Below, piece by piece: positions 1-9,918 of a stretch of DNA of 64,000 bases. This DNA comes from Enoplolaimus lenunculus (Eukaryota; Nematoda; Enoplea; Enoplida; Thoracostomopsidae). The stretch is taken from the NCBI GenBank assembly GCA_030248215.1, contig JASANG010002566.1, positions 62,001 through 126,000 of the forward strand, written 5' to 3'. The position numbers were made by a program, and so were the translations under genes. Every line of letters starts with the position of its first letter. The stretch's first letter is position 1. The notes beneath the pieces are model-generated. The model made no database searches. It was not told the DNA's origin and saw nothing but the letters and a program-made list of their open reading frames with translations.

Positions 1-97
1 CAGTTGAACGACGCTGGGGGGATTTGGGGTGCACCCCATCAGAATCGTTGAGTGGGTAATGACACACCTTCGAATTAAGCTTATTTCAATTTTGCAG

Positions 98-3000
98 GCA
101 ACCAAAATAATGGTCCCCCAAGAATACCAGAACAAATGCAAGAAGATTTTGACGCAATCAGAGAGAAATTAGACGAAAAGGATTGGAAAAAACGGTTGGA
201 AGCGCTTCAAGAATTTGAAGAAAAATGCAAAAAATATCCGCGTCACGTCGCGTCGTATCAAACGGTACGGTTTCAGGCGAATGGCAGGATCTATCTGCCA
301 CCGGCACTACCGTACTAAAAAGTTCGCAACTCTTCGAACGGTAGTATATCCGAAGCTTACAATAAAATTCTAGCCAAATAAGGTGAAAATTATACCGAGG
401 ACACAACAGGAATTCAAATTTTTGCGCTGTTGGCGTCATTAATAATTCAATTTCAAATGTAGAAAAAAATTGCTAAAAACGCGATTGAAAACTGTAAAAT
501 TTTGGAACAGAAAAACTATCCGAGCCCAAGAGAAAATCTGGTTGCGCCACTATTAACAGCGCATTTTATTTGCATTATTCATTATATATACATCAGCTGG
601 AAACGGTTAATTATAAAATACTTGAAATCTAAGCAGACTATATGTCATTCGGGATAAAATATCCCTTTATTTGAAAACCGACTCGATTCCGTTTCCGGTA
701 AAAATCTGTACCACTTTTCAGTGTGAAAATACCGAAAGTAACATTATGTTTCACTCATACTTAGGTGCAATTACAATCAGTACAGGTATGCTACAATTGT
801 GCGATATTAAAATGTCAAAATTCATCCGTTCTATACAACTGTATTGGCAGAAAAATAAAACATTTTTGAAACTTTTATCGTTAAACATTCGTTTTTTCGT
901 TCAATTTTTTGAGTATTATTCCGTTGTAACTATATATTATAGTTAAATATCCGATTAAATTTCGTTCAGTTTCCAGTTTCGTTTCGATTACGATTTGTTT
1001 TTATATCTTGCTTTCAGCTCTATGTTGCATACTCACATCGAATCAACGATATCAATAGTAAAGTAGCATCGGCAGCGTTAGAAGCGTCCGGGCCAATATT
1101 TCGCTATACCGGTGAATACCTTAGCGAAGCGACTGGAGTTCAAGCTGACCTTATCAAAAGTCATGCGGCTCAGTTGTCGTCGAAAAATACTGAAATTAAA
1201 CAGATGGCACTTGAAAGCCTGGAAGATATGATTAAATATATTGGTATGTTCCTGTCTGGTACCCTGTTCATCCCATTAAGACTTTTGCGAAATGCCCAAA
1301 ACGGGTTTGGCAAATATTTCATATTGGGTTATTGACCTACATCCATTTCTAACAGTGTATATTTCACGAGACTAATTTAGCAACTTCAATATTTTTACTA
1401 TAAAAGTTAGTGACTGGGTGTCTGAAATCCTACTTAAGTACGACTTAGTACATAAAAGTACGCGCTAAGCAATTACTTAACCATTTTGTCGTTTCTAAAA
1501 GCGTACTTAAAAGTTAAGTATATACTTAAGTTGTTAACTAAATTTGGTATATTACTGAATACCAGTTTAGGCATATTAACTTTGGTCCAAATGAATTTGT
1601 AGACTCATGATGCCTTTTCAATATAAAAGAAAATTATTACTCTCTTGTTATGACAATGGCTAACATTTGTGGTTTATTTGTTTTTGGTCAAAAAGTTTAG
1701 TGTTTACTAAAGTCGGCGACTTAATTACTTAAGTATAACTTAAGTAAATACTTGAGTAAGATTTCAGAAACCCAACCACGTTTAAATTGGAATTAAGCAA
1801 CAGAATTTGTGCAATGTATTTACTGATGGCTTACGAATTATTCCAGTGATGTTGCAATGTACACAGTTATATCGCCTTAAATCTAAGACGCATAAAGCAA
1901 TAAAAGTAACCCTAACCACCGCTCTCAGCTATACATGAACTTTAAGATCGAGTTTTGTCTTCTGGAGGCGAAAGCTAAAATACAGCAATATCTACAAAGT
2001 TAACCATTTTTTGTAGATAATTCGGCTTTGATTCAACCGTTTGCAATGGCTACAAAAGCGGCAAATATTAAACAAAAGCCTGATATGCTCCCGTTTTTAG
2101 CAGGTAAACGTTTGTATAAACTTTATTTATGAGTAAAAAGTTAAAATAAATAAGTCGCATAGCCGTGAAATTTGTCGTTCCGATTCCGATTTCAGTATAA
2201 ACTTGCTGTTCTGATTTCAATTTCGATTCCGACGCTATCCTGTTCCCCGTTGCATCCTGTTTGACGCATAAAAATATATTGCTGCTAACCAAAGCACAGA
2301 TCAGGTTGCACCCTCTCCATTTCTGCTAAGACATAATTGAGTTTATAGCTTACGGCAGGTACAGAGTTCGTGCAGATTGAAAGTTCCTGGCTTAATGTGA
2401 CGTGTCGTATTAAGAAGTTATCTTAACTAAATTTTGGTTACTTTGGCGAAACTGGTTCAAACCGCAAACGCTTCTATTATACACCTATCGGTGCGACGTT
2501 GACTTGGACAAACTCACTAGATAAATAGTCATTTTTAGCCTTAACAAAATCTTTGCATTTTCGCTTGAACTGAGCTATTTTTTCAAATGGGTCCATACTT
2601 TAAGGGGCGTCAAGGTTTCTGGTAGGTCTATAAAAGAGTGGGTTTAGATTCTAGATTATATACATTTTTGTTTAGGCTCAGGCTTAGGCTTAGGCTTAGG
2701 CAACCAACCAATGTAAAGAACAGGAACGGAACAGCACTATAAGCATATTCCTAAGCCTAAGCCTAAGCCTACACCTAAGCCTAAGCGTAAGAATGAGTAT
2801 ATTCCTAAATCTAAGCCTAAGCCTAAGCCTAAGCCAAGCAAAAGATAGTCTAAAAGTTAAGCTTATTCTTTTCTAGTCCCACAGAAAAACGTTCCACCCC
2901 TGATCGTTACATGGGCCGGCTTAGGCTTAGAAACACATTTTTGCAACGCTTAAGCTTAGGCGTAGGCTTAGGAATATGCTTAATCTACAGTTACGCCCCT

Positions 3001-4658
3001 TAAAGTAACATTGGCCTGAAAATTCGACTATTAACAACTTGCCACCTTTTTCTTACCACGATATCTGTATGTATTTTGGCCGTTAGAACTCATTGCGCAT
3101 AGCGACGATCATCAGAGATGGAATCGAACCTGTACCCAGCCACAAACCTAACTATAAATACACTCGCAAACCAGACCTGCTTAGTGATATATGGTTTAGT
3201 ATATCGGACCTATATGACCATGCCCAATACGAAGCACACTCCAAAACCAAAAGGATCAGAATAAGAGTAGTGTTTCCGAGGGATCACAGGGTTAAAAACT
3301 GTAGGTTTTTAGGTCAAAGTATAAATTCTAACTTTTTGCGTACAGATTGGGCGATGAATTCCCTTCCAAGATAGCTAAGCCAGGACTCGACAAAAACTTA
3401 GCACAAGCAAGTGTTTAAGGAAAACGTATTGTAAAATCTGAACCCATAAAATTTGACTTCTTATAACAAGACGGTTCCGGGAAAGCTACAACCGGAAGTC
3501 AGCCTCCGGCTCCAGCAGAAAATCGACCTTCGGTTCTGGTAGAATTTTTGCCATAAGTTTCGACAATTTTGGTAGTGAAATTTTGCAGAATTTTACAAAA
3601 TTTATTTGTATTGTGCGTTCGGTTTTAACCTTTGATACCGCTATGACGGAAAAATTGTCGAAAATTCGTAAAAAAATAAGCGTAAAAAACCAAAACTTTT
3701 AACAACACCTTTCAGATATTTGCCAAAATTAGCGAATTAAACATTAACTACCTGGTTTTGCCTCATCTCTGTCTCCGGCAAACTTTATTGACCTCCGGTT
3801 CCGACAGATTTTATTGACCTCCGGCTCCGGCATTTTTCAAACGATATTAGTTACCTTACACAATTTAAAACACGTCGTATTCTTTTCATAGCGTACACAT
3901 AGGCGATAGAGTACATATGCAAATCGTACATCCTTTTAACACAGGGACGTCAAAAATGAAAATATGCTTTTCTGCGAGGTAATGCGATTAAAAACTACGG
4001 AAGGGGGCTTTCTTCAGAAACAAAAACGTATCATCTTTTTTCACAACTCCACAATTTTCTGTTTTAAATAGCTAAGCCAAAAACCAAAAAAATATTGATA
4101 CATGACCTAATAATGAAGATAAAAACGGTGGCTCATGTATAGAACAGGTCAAGATCGTTTTCCGCAGGGGCTGTAACAGAGTCAGTTTAAGCTTTAAACT
4201 AAATTTTTTGCTTAGGCTTAGGCTTAGGCTTAAACTTAGGCTTAGGCTTCGGCTTAGGCGTAGACCTAGAAATATGCTTATACTACTGTTCCGGCCCCGT
4301 TCTATACATGCGCCAAAACGATTATAAAATCTGTACCCGATAAATTTCTCATTGTACTACAGACAGCCTACAGGCCGTCTCAGAAAGACTGGAAAACTGT
4401 TATTAGCATCATCCACTCTTGATTGTAGACATTTGCAACAACGCATACAGCACAAAAGCAAAAACGGTCACCATGAGTGCCTTGCCAGTATTATGGGATA
4501 TTATGCGCGGTAATCAAACCAGCGATATTGCGATGCGTAAAGCAACCACGGCGTTTGCACAATCACTAGACCAAACCATGGGAAGTAAAGCATTTAACGA
4601 TGAAATTAATCGCAATTTGAACGCAGATCAAGCGAAAAAACTAAAAGATTGGCTGTGA
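98..4658 (+). CDS. TOGARAM: TOGARAM/crescerin-type TOG-domain protein, 3' part (four exons)
   Basis: The product is probably the C-terminal TOG domain of a ciliary microtubule regulator; the family binds tubulin and supports axoneme assembly. Exons read at 98-264, 1018-1243, 2017-2103 and 4429-4658, with AG/GT borders and matching phases, giving about 236 residues to the TGA at 4656-4658. The 5' part lies outside the window. Helical HEAT-like segments are seen: EEKCKKYPRH in exon 1, NDINSKVASAALEA and EIKQMALESLEDMIKYI in exon 2, ALIQPFAMATKAANIKQKPD in exon 3, and LADICNNAYSTKAKTV then LPVLWDIM in exon 4. The run DNxxLxQPF...K.KQDM...LADI...LPVLW resembles the end of human TOGARAM1 as I remember it. 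Introns are 753, 773 and 2325 bp, and the last two carry MITEs. A neighbouring acceptor at 4361-4362 would put a TAG in frame, so the acceptor at 4427-4428 is preferred. Paralogue assignment is open. Confidence 0.8.
1411..1779. mobile_element. MITE with ACTTAAGTA-rich inverted ends, in an intron
   Basis: The ends TGACTGGGTGTCTGAAATCC and, inverted, CGTGGTTGGGTTTCTGAAATC frame a 370-bp sequence rich in ACTTAAGTA motifs on both sides. A related copy lies at 37787-38154. It has no coding capacity and sits in the second TOGARAM intron of the window. Confidence 0.7.
2587..3014. mobile_element. TTAGGC-array MITE (ACTTTAAGGGGCGT ends) carrying a second, nested TTAGGC MITE
   Basis: The outer element has ends ...ACTTTAAGGGGCGT and ACGCCCCTTAAAGTAAC and an internal run of TTAGGC units. 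Within the array, at about 2706-2921, lies another element with different ends (CCAATGTAAAGAACAGGAAC / CCCTGATCGTTACATGG) and its own GCCTAA array in opposite orientation. After the inner element the outer TTAGGC array resumes. The whole lies in an intron. Confidence 0.7.
4133..4315. mobile_element. TTAGGC-array MITE, CATGTATAGAACAGG family
   Basis: The ends are GGCTCATGTATAGAACAGG and CCCGTTCTATACATGCGCC, and TTAGGC/TTAGACC units lie between. It is in the last intron of the TOGARAM-type gene, about 110 bp from its final exon. Confidence 0.75.
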
Positions 4659-4668
4659 AAATTTAATT

Positions 4669-4674
4669 AATAAA
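4669..4674 (+). promoter_or_regulatory. Poly(A) signal AATAAA of the TOGARAM-type gene
   Basis: A canonical AATAAA lies 11 bases past the stop codon at 4658, giving a very short 3' UTR. Confidence 0.65.
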
Positions 4675-4746
4675 ATCACTTTAGGTGACAGCAAAATGCT
4701 CGTGGAAGGGATCTTAATTGATTTTCGCCGCAATATTTATTGTAAA

Positions 4747-4956
4747 ACTGGCCCATGTTACTTTAAATGACGTCCAGGTTTCTGGTGGGTCTATAAAAGA
4801 GTAGGTTTAGATTCTATCATATTTTTTGTTTTAGGATTAGTTTTAGGAACACATTTTGCAACGCTTAGGCTTATAGGAACACATTTATGCAACGTTTAGG
4901 CTTAGGCTTAAGAATACGCTAAATCTACTGTTACGCCCCTTAAAGTAACATTGGAC
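4747..4956. mobile_element. TTAGGC-array MITE, TTACTTTAA...GCGT family
   Basis: The ends CTGGCCCATGTTACTTTAAA and GCCCCTTAAAGTAACATTGG frame a short TTAGGC array. It lies just downstream of the TOGARAM-type gene. Confidence 0.75.
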
Positions 4957-5187
4957 GTAAACCTATATAAGCATAGATTTAAGCTTATGTTTAAGCATAG
5001 CTGAGGCATTGGTTCAAAACAACACTTCATATAAAAAATTAACCAATTTTCACATCTCCTGGTCTGGTTTTAAGTTTTGAACACTAGTGGTAACATGGTA
5101 TATTACCTATACAGAAGTTATGTGATAATTGTCGGGTGTAAAGTATATTTAAATAAATTTTTCATGATACACGGTTGCGGCGGCTCA

Positions 5188-5445
5188 TGTATAGAACAGG
5201 GGCCGGAACAGTAGTATAAGCATATTCGTAAGCCTAAGCCTAAGCCTAAGCGTATGGATAAGCCTAAGCCTAAGCGTATGGATAAGCCTATTCCTAAGTA
5301 TAAGCCTAAGCCTAACCGTATGGATAATCCTATTCCTAAGCCTAAGCCGAAGCCTAAGCAAAAAAATTAGTCTAAAGCTTAAACTGACTCTATTATAGCC
5401 GCTTTGGAAAACGATCCGAACCTGTTCTATACATGGGTCCTTGTG
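5188..5445. mobile_element. TTAGGC-array MITE, CATGTATAGAACAGG family
   Basis: The left end is GGCTCATGTATAGAACAGGG and the right end CCTGTTCTATACATGGGTCC. The middle holds about twenty GCCTAA-type units interspersed with CGTATG. Long arginine/leucine-rich reading frames across it are artefacts of the array. Confidence 0.8.
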
Positions 5446-6720
5446 GCTTATAAACCAGTATACCTTGCAACAAGAAGAGCTTGAATTTAGGCCGCGTGTG
5501 TCTAAGTGTTCATTAAAGCCTATGGTTGAAATGATATTTAACAAGCAGCAGCCCCTAAAAGCGGCAATGGAGACGGAATAAAAAATCAGCCGAATTTGGC
5601 GAAGGTGTGTAATCTGGACTCATAGGAATTGAACGAAAACGGGTATATTCAGTAGCTCTTGACAAGTTAAGCATAACGTTACTGATGTTATAGTTTAGTT
5701 TTCCCGCACTGGGATTTGCCCGCCAGAAAACGGATGTTGAAGTATATAAAGTTTCAAAGATACATATATTTTGTGTCAATACAATTTAGACGTGTAGTCA
5801 GGTATTAAATTTTAAGGAAAAAGTGGCGGACGCTCCAGAATTTTTGATGTTGAACGAATTTTGTAATTTTTAGTTCATTTCGAAAAATTGCAGCATATAA
5901 ATATCTGTGATGAAAAATTGCGAGATATTTATACGTGATTGATAACTAATTTTGGGCGCAAAAAACAATTTTCGATATTTCTGCAACGGAAACGAATACG
6001 GATGTTTACCGGAAACAGATATCTGGTTAAAAGTTAAACTATAGCAAAAACAAAATGAATAATCATGAGATTAAATGGTAGACGAAAACAATTACACATT
6101 GAACAATCATCAAGATTAAAATTAACTTCAATACGCCAAAAACTTAAATGATGCTTTTCTGTACATTTGACGGATGCCGGTGAATGTTACTTCCAAATTT
6201 CTCTCAAGTTGGCAAAGAAATAAAGGGGCTAAAATGCTCGTATGACTTTTTCAAGTTTTAAATTCGTAACACATCGAACTTAATTCAACACCATCAGCAC
6301 TCTGGAGAACATCTTCTTAAGTTCGTGGCTCCCAAAGCAAACGCAAACTCTATACTTCTTGCAATAAAAATTGAAAGGCACGCAAAGCTTAAATGACTAA
6401 ATTAAACTCAAACCCCATGGTAAAAACATATGCCTAAACTTTCCAATGCCCCAGGAACATCTCAAATCGCATAACATGTAACAATAAAAAATTGAAAACC
6501 TAGAAACCAAGCACAGAACATAAAGATTATTATTCTTTTGAAGGGCAAAACACTCTTGATGCTCACTCTGTGAAATACTAGGTAATTTAGTAGGCCGTCG
6601 AAAACACCACAGTATAGTACAAATTAACATCTCAGAATACTTGTAATCAACATCATATGAAGCAACAACTTTTTGTTCAACTAGATAAATTTCACAAGTA
6701 AATGTTAACTGTGATATGAA
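5446..6720. other. Intergenic stretch without recognisable features
   Basis: AT-rich sequence. No coding signature, repeat family or RNA gene was seen. Confidence 0.5.
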
Positions 6721-6723
6721 ACT

Positions 6724-8425
6724 TTATCAGGGGAAATTCGTATATTACCCGGAAAATTGGGATTTTGGGCGCAGCGTTTTTTCTCGAGTTTTTGGGAAAT
6801 TGGGATATTACCCGGGAAATTGGGATTTTGAGAAATCCAGTTGTTACCCGGAAATTGCAATTACTGGCGCAGCATTTTTCGCTTAGCGCGACATTGGGAT
6901 TTTGGGAAATTGGTATATTTCCCGGGAAATTGGGATTTCGGAAAAATCGGACATTACCCGGGAAATTAGGATTTTGGGCGTAGCCTTTTTTCGATCGGGA
7001 TTTTGGGAAATTGGGATTTTGGTAAATTCTGATATTACCCGGGAAAGTGCTATTTTGGAGCAGCGTTTTTAGATTGGGATATTGGGAAATTTGGATTTTG
7101 GAAAAATTCGGATATTTTACCCGGGAAATTGGGATTTTGGGAAATTCGGATGTTACCCGAGAAATTTTAATTTCGGGCACAGCTTTTTTCGCGCGGGATT
7201 TTGGGAAATTGGGGTATTACCCGGGAAATTGGGATTTTGAGAAATTCGAATATTTACCCGGGAAATTGTGATTGTTGGCACAGCGTTTTTCGCTTATTGG
7301 GAAATCGGGACTTTTATGACATTGGTATATTTCCCGGGAAATTGGGATTTCGGAAAAATCGACATTACCCGGAAAATTGGGATTTTAGGCGCAGGGTTTT
7401 CGCTCGAGAGTATGGGAAATTGAGATATATGTTTGACCCGGGAAATGGGATAATGGAAAATTCGGATATTACCCGGGAAACTGCGATTTTTGTCACAGCC
7501 TTTTTCGCTCGGGATATTGGGAAATTGGGATTTTGGTAAATTGGGATATTACCCGGGAAATTGGGGTTTTGGGAATTCGTATTTTACCCGGGAAATTGCG
7601 ATTTGTGCGCAGCCTTTTTCGCTGACAGTCAACAAATTTTGCTCTAACAATGAATTGCTTTGTGTTGTGGTTTGGGGATCGACATCTCAATGAAAACGCA
7701 ATTAATAAAGAAAATGTCTTTATGCGAGCAGTTTTTCAAGTGCGGGGAAATCAAATGTGCCAATTTGGCGATAAAAGGCTGACCCCTTTGCTTCCGTCCG
7801 GCTATAGATCCGTCAAGCCACCGCCCGAATTTTAGTATGCACCTTAACTTTATCCATGATATTTGGATTTCACAAGGAAAATTGGCATACCGTATGCTGT
7901 TAGTTTGGGAAATTGGGATTATTACCCGGGAAATTAGGATTTTGAGAAATTGGTATATTGCCCGGGATATTGCAATGTTGGGAAATTGGGATACTACCCG
8001 GGAAACTAGGATTTGTGAAATTTGCATACCATCTGGGGAATCTTGAGAGACTTGCTCTATAAATAGGCAGAAAGATTAATCGATATGGAGCAATCTTATA
8101 TACAACATTCTTAACGTTTTTCAAAAATGCTGGAAAACTACTAAATTTAACATATTAACAATACTTTTTCTTAAAAACTTTGCTATAATCTAATAAAAAT
8201 GTTAGTTTGACTTAGAATTTAGTCTTTAAAATTTGGACTTCACAAGGAAAATTGGCGTATGACCAGAGATACTGCTAGTTTCGGAAATTGGGATTTTATT
8301 ACTCGGGGAATTAGGATTTTGGTAAATTGGGATATTGCCCGGGATACTGCGATATTGGGAAATTGGGATACTTCCCGGGAAATTAAGATTTGGGAAATTG
8401 GTATACTACTCGGGTAATTGGGAGG
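6724..8425 (+). repeat. Degenerate minisatellite built on ACCCGGGAAATTGGGATTTT
   Basis: About 1.7 kb is made of variable copies of a unit around ATTACCCGGGAAATTGGGATTTTG. Higher-order spacers read roughly GCGCAGCGTTTTTCGC. The array is interrupted at about 7620-7850 and 8045-8230 by unrelated sequence. Multiple overlapping glycine/asparagine/phenylalanine-rich frames on both strands are by-products of the repeat, not genes. Confidence 0.85.
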
Positions 8426-8846
8426 GACCTGTTCTATACATGGACCGAAAGTTTAATAGATACAGAGCAATCTTATATACCACATTCTAAAGTTTTTCAA
8501 AAATGCTGGAAAACTACTAAACTTAACACAACAATAGTTTTTCTTAAGAACTTTGCTATAATCTAAATAAATGCTGCTTTCACTTGGAATTTAGTCTTTG
8601 AGAACTATTCTGAACTTAAAATTAGGAGTTTTGAACAAAATAGCATAAAAGTAAAAATATCCCTTATTTTGACGAAAATCTGTAGTTTTCAAAACAAAAT
8701 TTTAGCTAAAATTTTACGAAAATTTACCAAAACCCAAAGTTTGTAGTGGGAGTAATCTATTTATACTATCAATACATATATACGTTTTGATTTTGACGCT
8801 TCGGCACGTCCGGTTAATTGGATAGCTAGCAAGTTTTATAGTGCAT

Positions 8847-9642
8847 TTAAGCCTATTCACGCTTGCAAGTTTTTGGTGCGAGAACTTGCAGCTGTAACTT
8901 GTCTTGCCAGTTTTGTGCGAAATCCCGTTCGAAAAACTTGCAGCTGCAAATGATTCATTAAAAATGAAAGCTGGGAATTTAGTTAACATGTGTGAATAAC
9001 CATTGTCGGTATATGTGCACGTAAGTGTGTGTAAAACAAATGTTGCCATGCCTGTGCACATATACCGGTATTAGAAGTTGTTGCAATGACCGCGTAGTGC
9101 AGTGGTAGCATGCTTGGCTCGAGCGCAAGAGGGCCGAGGTTCGATTCCCGGCGTGGTCATTAACTATGGGCAAAACTTCAAACAGAAGTCGTGCAGACCG
9201 TTAGTACCAACATAGAGGTCCCGCCGAGACGGGCGCTGCAAACAGCAAGCCCATGAATTCGGGTAGTTGGATTCGCGGTCTGGGACGACCGCCTGTAAAA
9301 AATAGGGATGTCGGTATATGTGCACGTAAGTGTGTGTAAAGCAAACGTTGCCATGCCTGTGCACATATACCGGTATTAGAAGTTGTTGCAATGACCGCGT
9401 AGTGTAGTGGTAGCATGCTTGGCTCGAGCGCAAGAGGGCCGAGGTTCGATTCCCGGCGTGGTCATTAACTATGGGCAAAACTTCAAACAGGGGTCGTGCA
9501 GACCGTTAGTACCAACAACCATGAAAGTTCAATTAATTTATTGCATCCGCTTTCTCATTGCTGATGAAAAAATGCAAGTTCTCCGTGCAATTCGCAGTTG
9601 CATGTTGTCGTAGCAGAAACTTGCACATGTGAATAGGGCTTA
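8847..9642. mobile_element. MITE with TTAAGCC(C)TATTCAC ends, split by a tRNA-SINE dimer
   Basis: The left end TTAAGCCTATTCACGCTTGC and right end ACATGTGAATAGGGCTTAA are inverted. Inside lie GCAAGTTTTTG and CTTGCAGCTGCAA motifs. Relatives are at 21044-21310, 45777-46490, 53193-53474 and 62272-62918. Relative to the uninterrupted copy at 53193, sequence at 9005-9516 is a later insertion, flanked by AACCAT on both sides. Confidence 0.8.
9006..9516 (+). repeat. Tandem tRNA-derived SINE dimer (305-bp unit, 1.7 copies)
   Basis: A 305-bp unit repeats at 9006 and 9311 with only a few differences. Each unit has a palindromic linker (TATATGTGCAC ... GTGCACATATA), a tRNA-like head, and a tail with CGCTGCAAACAGCAAGCCC. 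The tRNA-like segments at 9087-9159 and 9392-9464 are about 73 bases long. They carry an A box (TAGTGCAGTGG; TAGTGTAGTGG in the second), a B box (GGTTCGATTCC) and a near-complete TGACCGC/GTGGTCA acceptor stem. The T stem has mismatches, so these are SINE heads rather than functional tRNAs. Confidence 0.75.
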
Positions 9643-9918
9643 AAAATGTTTCTTTATGCATTTATACATTTTCTTTATAATCGGTAAAGCATCTGATTTA
9701 AATTATAAGATAGTGTTAAAATACCACTTGTTTGTCAGGTTTGGCGATTGAGTCGTTCAATCTTAAAGTGATGTTCTAAGACGCTAGATAAACAATGAGC
9801 TGTTAAAGTTATACTGATTGTAGGTTGAATGAATTGAACATGATTTTATTTATTGCTGTATTGTTGGCTGACTGTTGATGTTTATGCACGACTACGATCA
9901 TATGTACCATCCTTAAAT

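Noticed and set aside
1-60. Possible preceding TOGARAM exon ending at GAGTGG|GTAATG
   Set aside because: No reading of it joins the exon at 98 in the required phase without a stop.
2640-2830. Internal telomere sequence marking a chromosome fusion
   Set aside because: The TTAGGC runs are short and always bounded by MITE ends, so they are transposon cores rather than an ancient telomere.
3093-3374. Long + strand frame beginning near 3093 as a gene
   Set aside because: It lies in an intron, shows no family resemblance, and contains a B-box-like motif on the other strand, so it is more likely repeat debris.
4363-4428. An in-frame TAG that would truncate the TOGARAM-type last exon if the acceptor at 4361-4362 is used
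   Set aside because: The next acceptor (GATTGTAG, 4427-4428) is in the same phase and gives LADICNNAYS directly, which aligns with the family without an insertion, so no nonsense codon is needed.
5185-5544. Arginine/leucine-rich reading frame on the - strand as a small protein
   Set aside because: It is the translation of the GCCTAA array of a MITE. The same applies to similar frames at 32993, 44605, 59026 and 62530.
6692-8124. Several 60-160-codon frames on both strands as overlapping genes
   Set aside because: All arise from the GGGAAATT minisatellite, which lacks stops in several frames.
9087-9159. Functional tRNA gene
   Set aside because: A and B boxes and most of the acceptor stem are present, but the T stem has two mismatches, the anticodon stem one, and the unit is repeated within a SINE.
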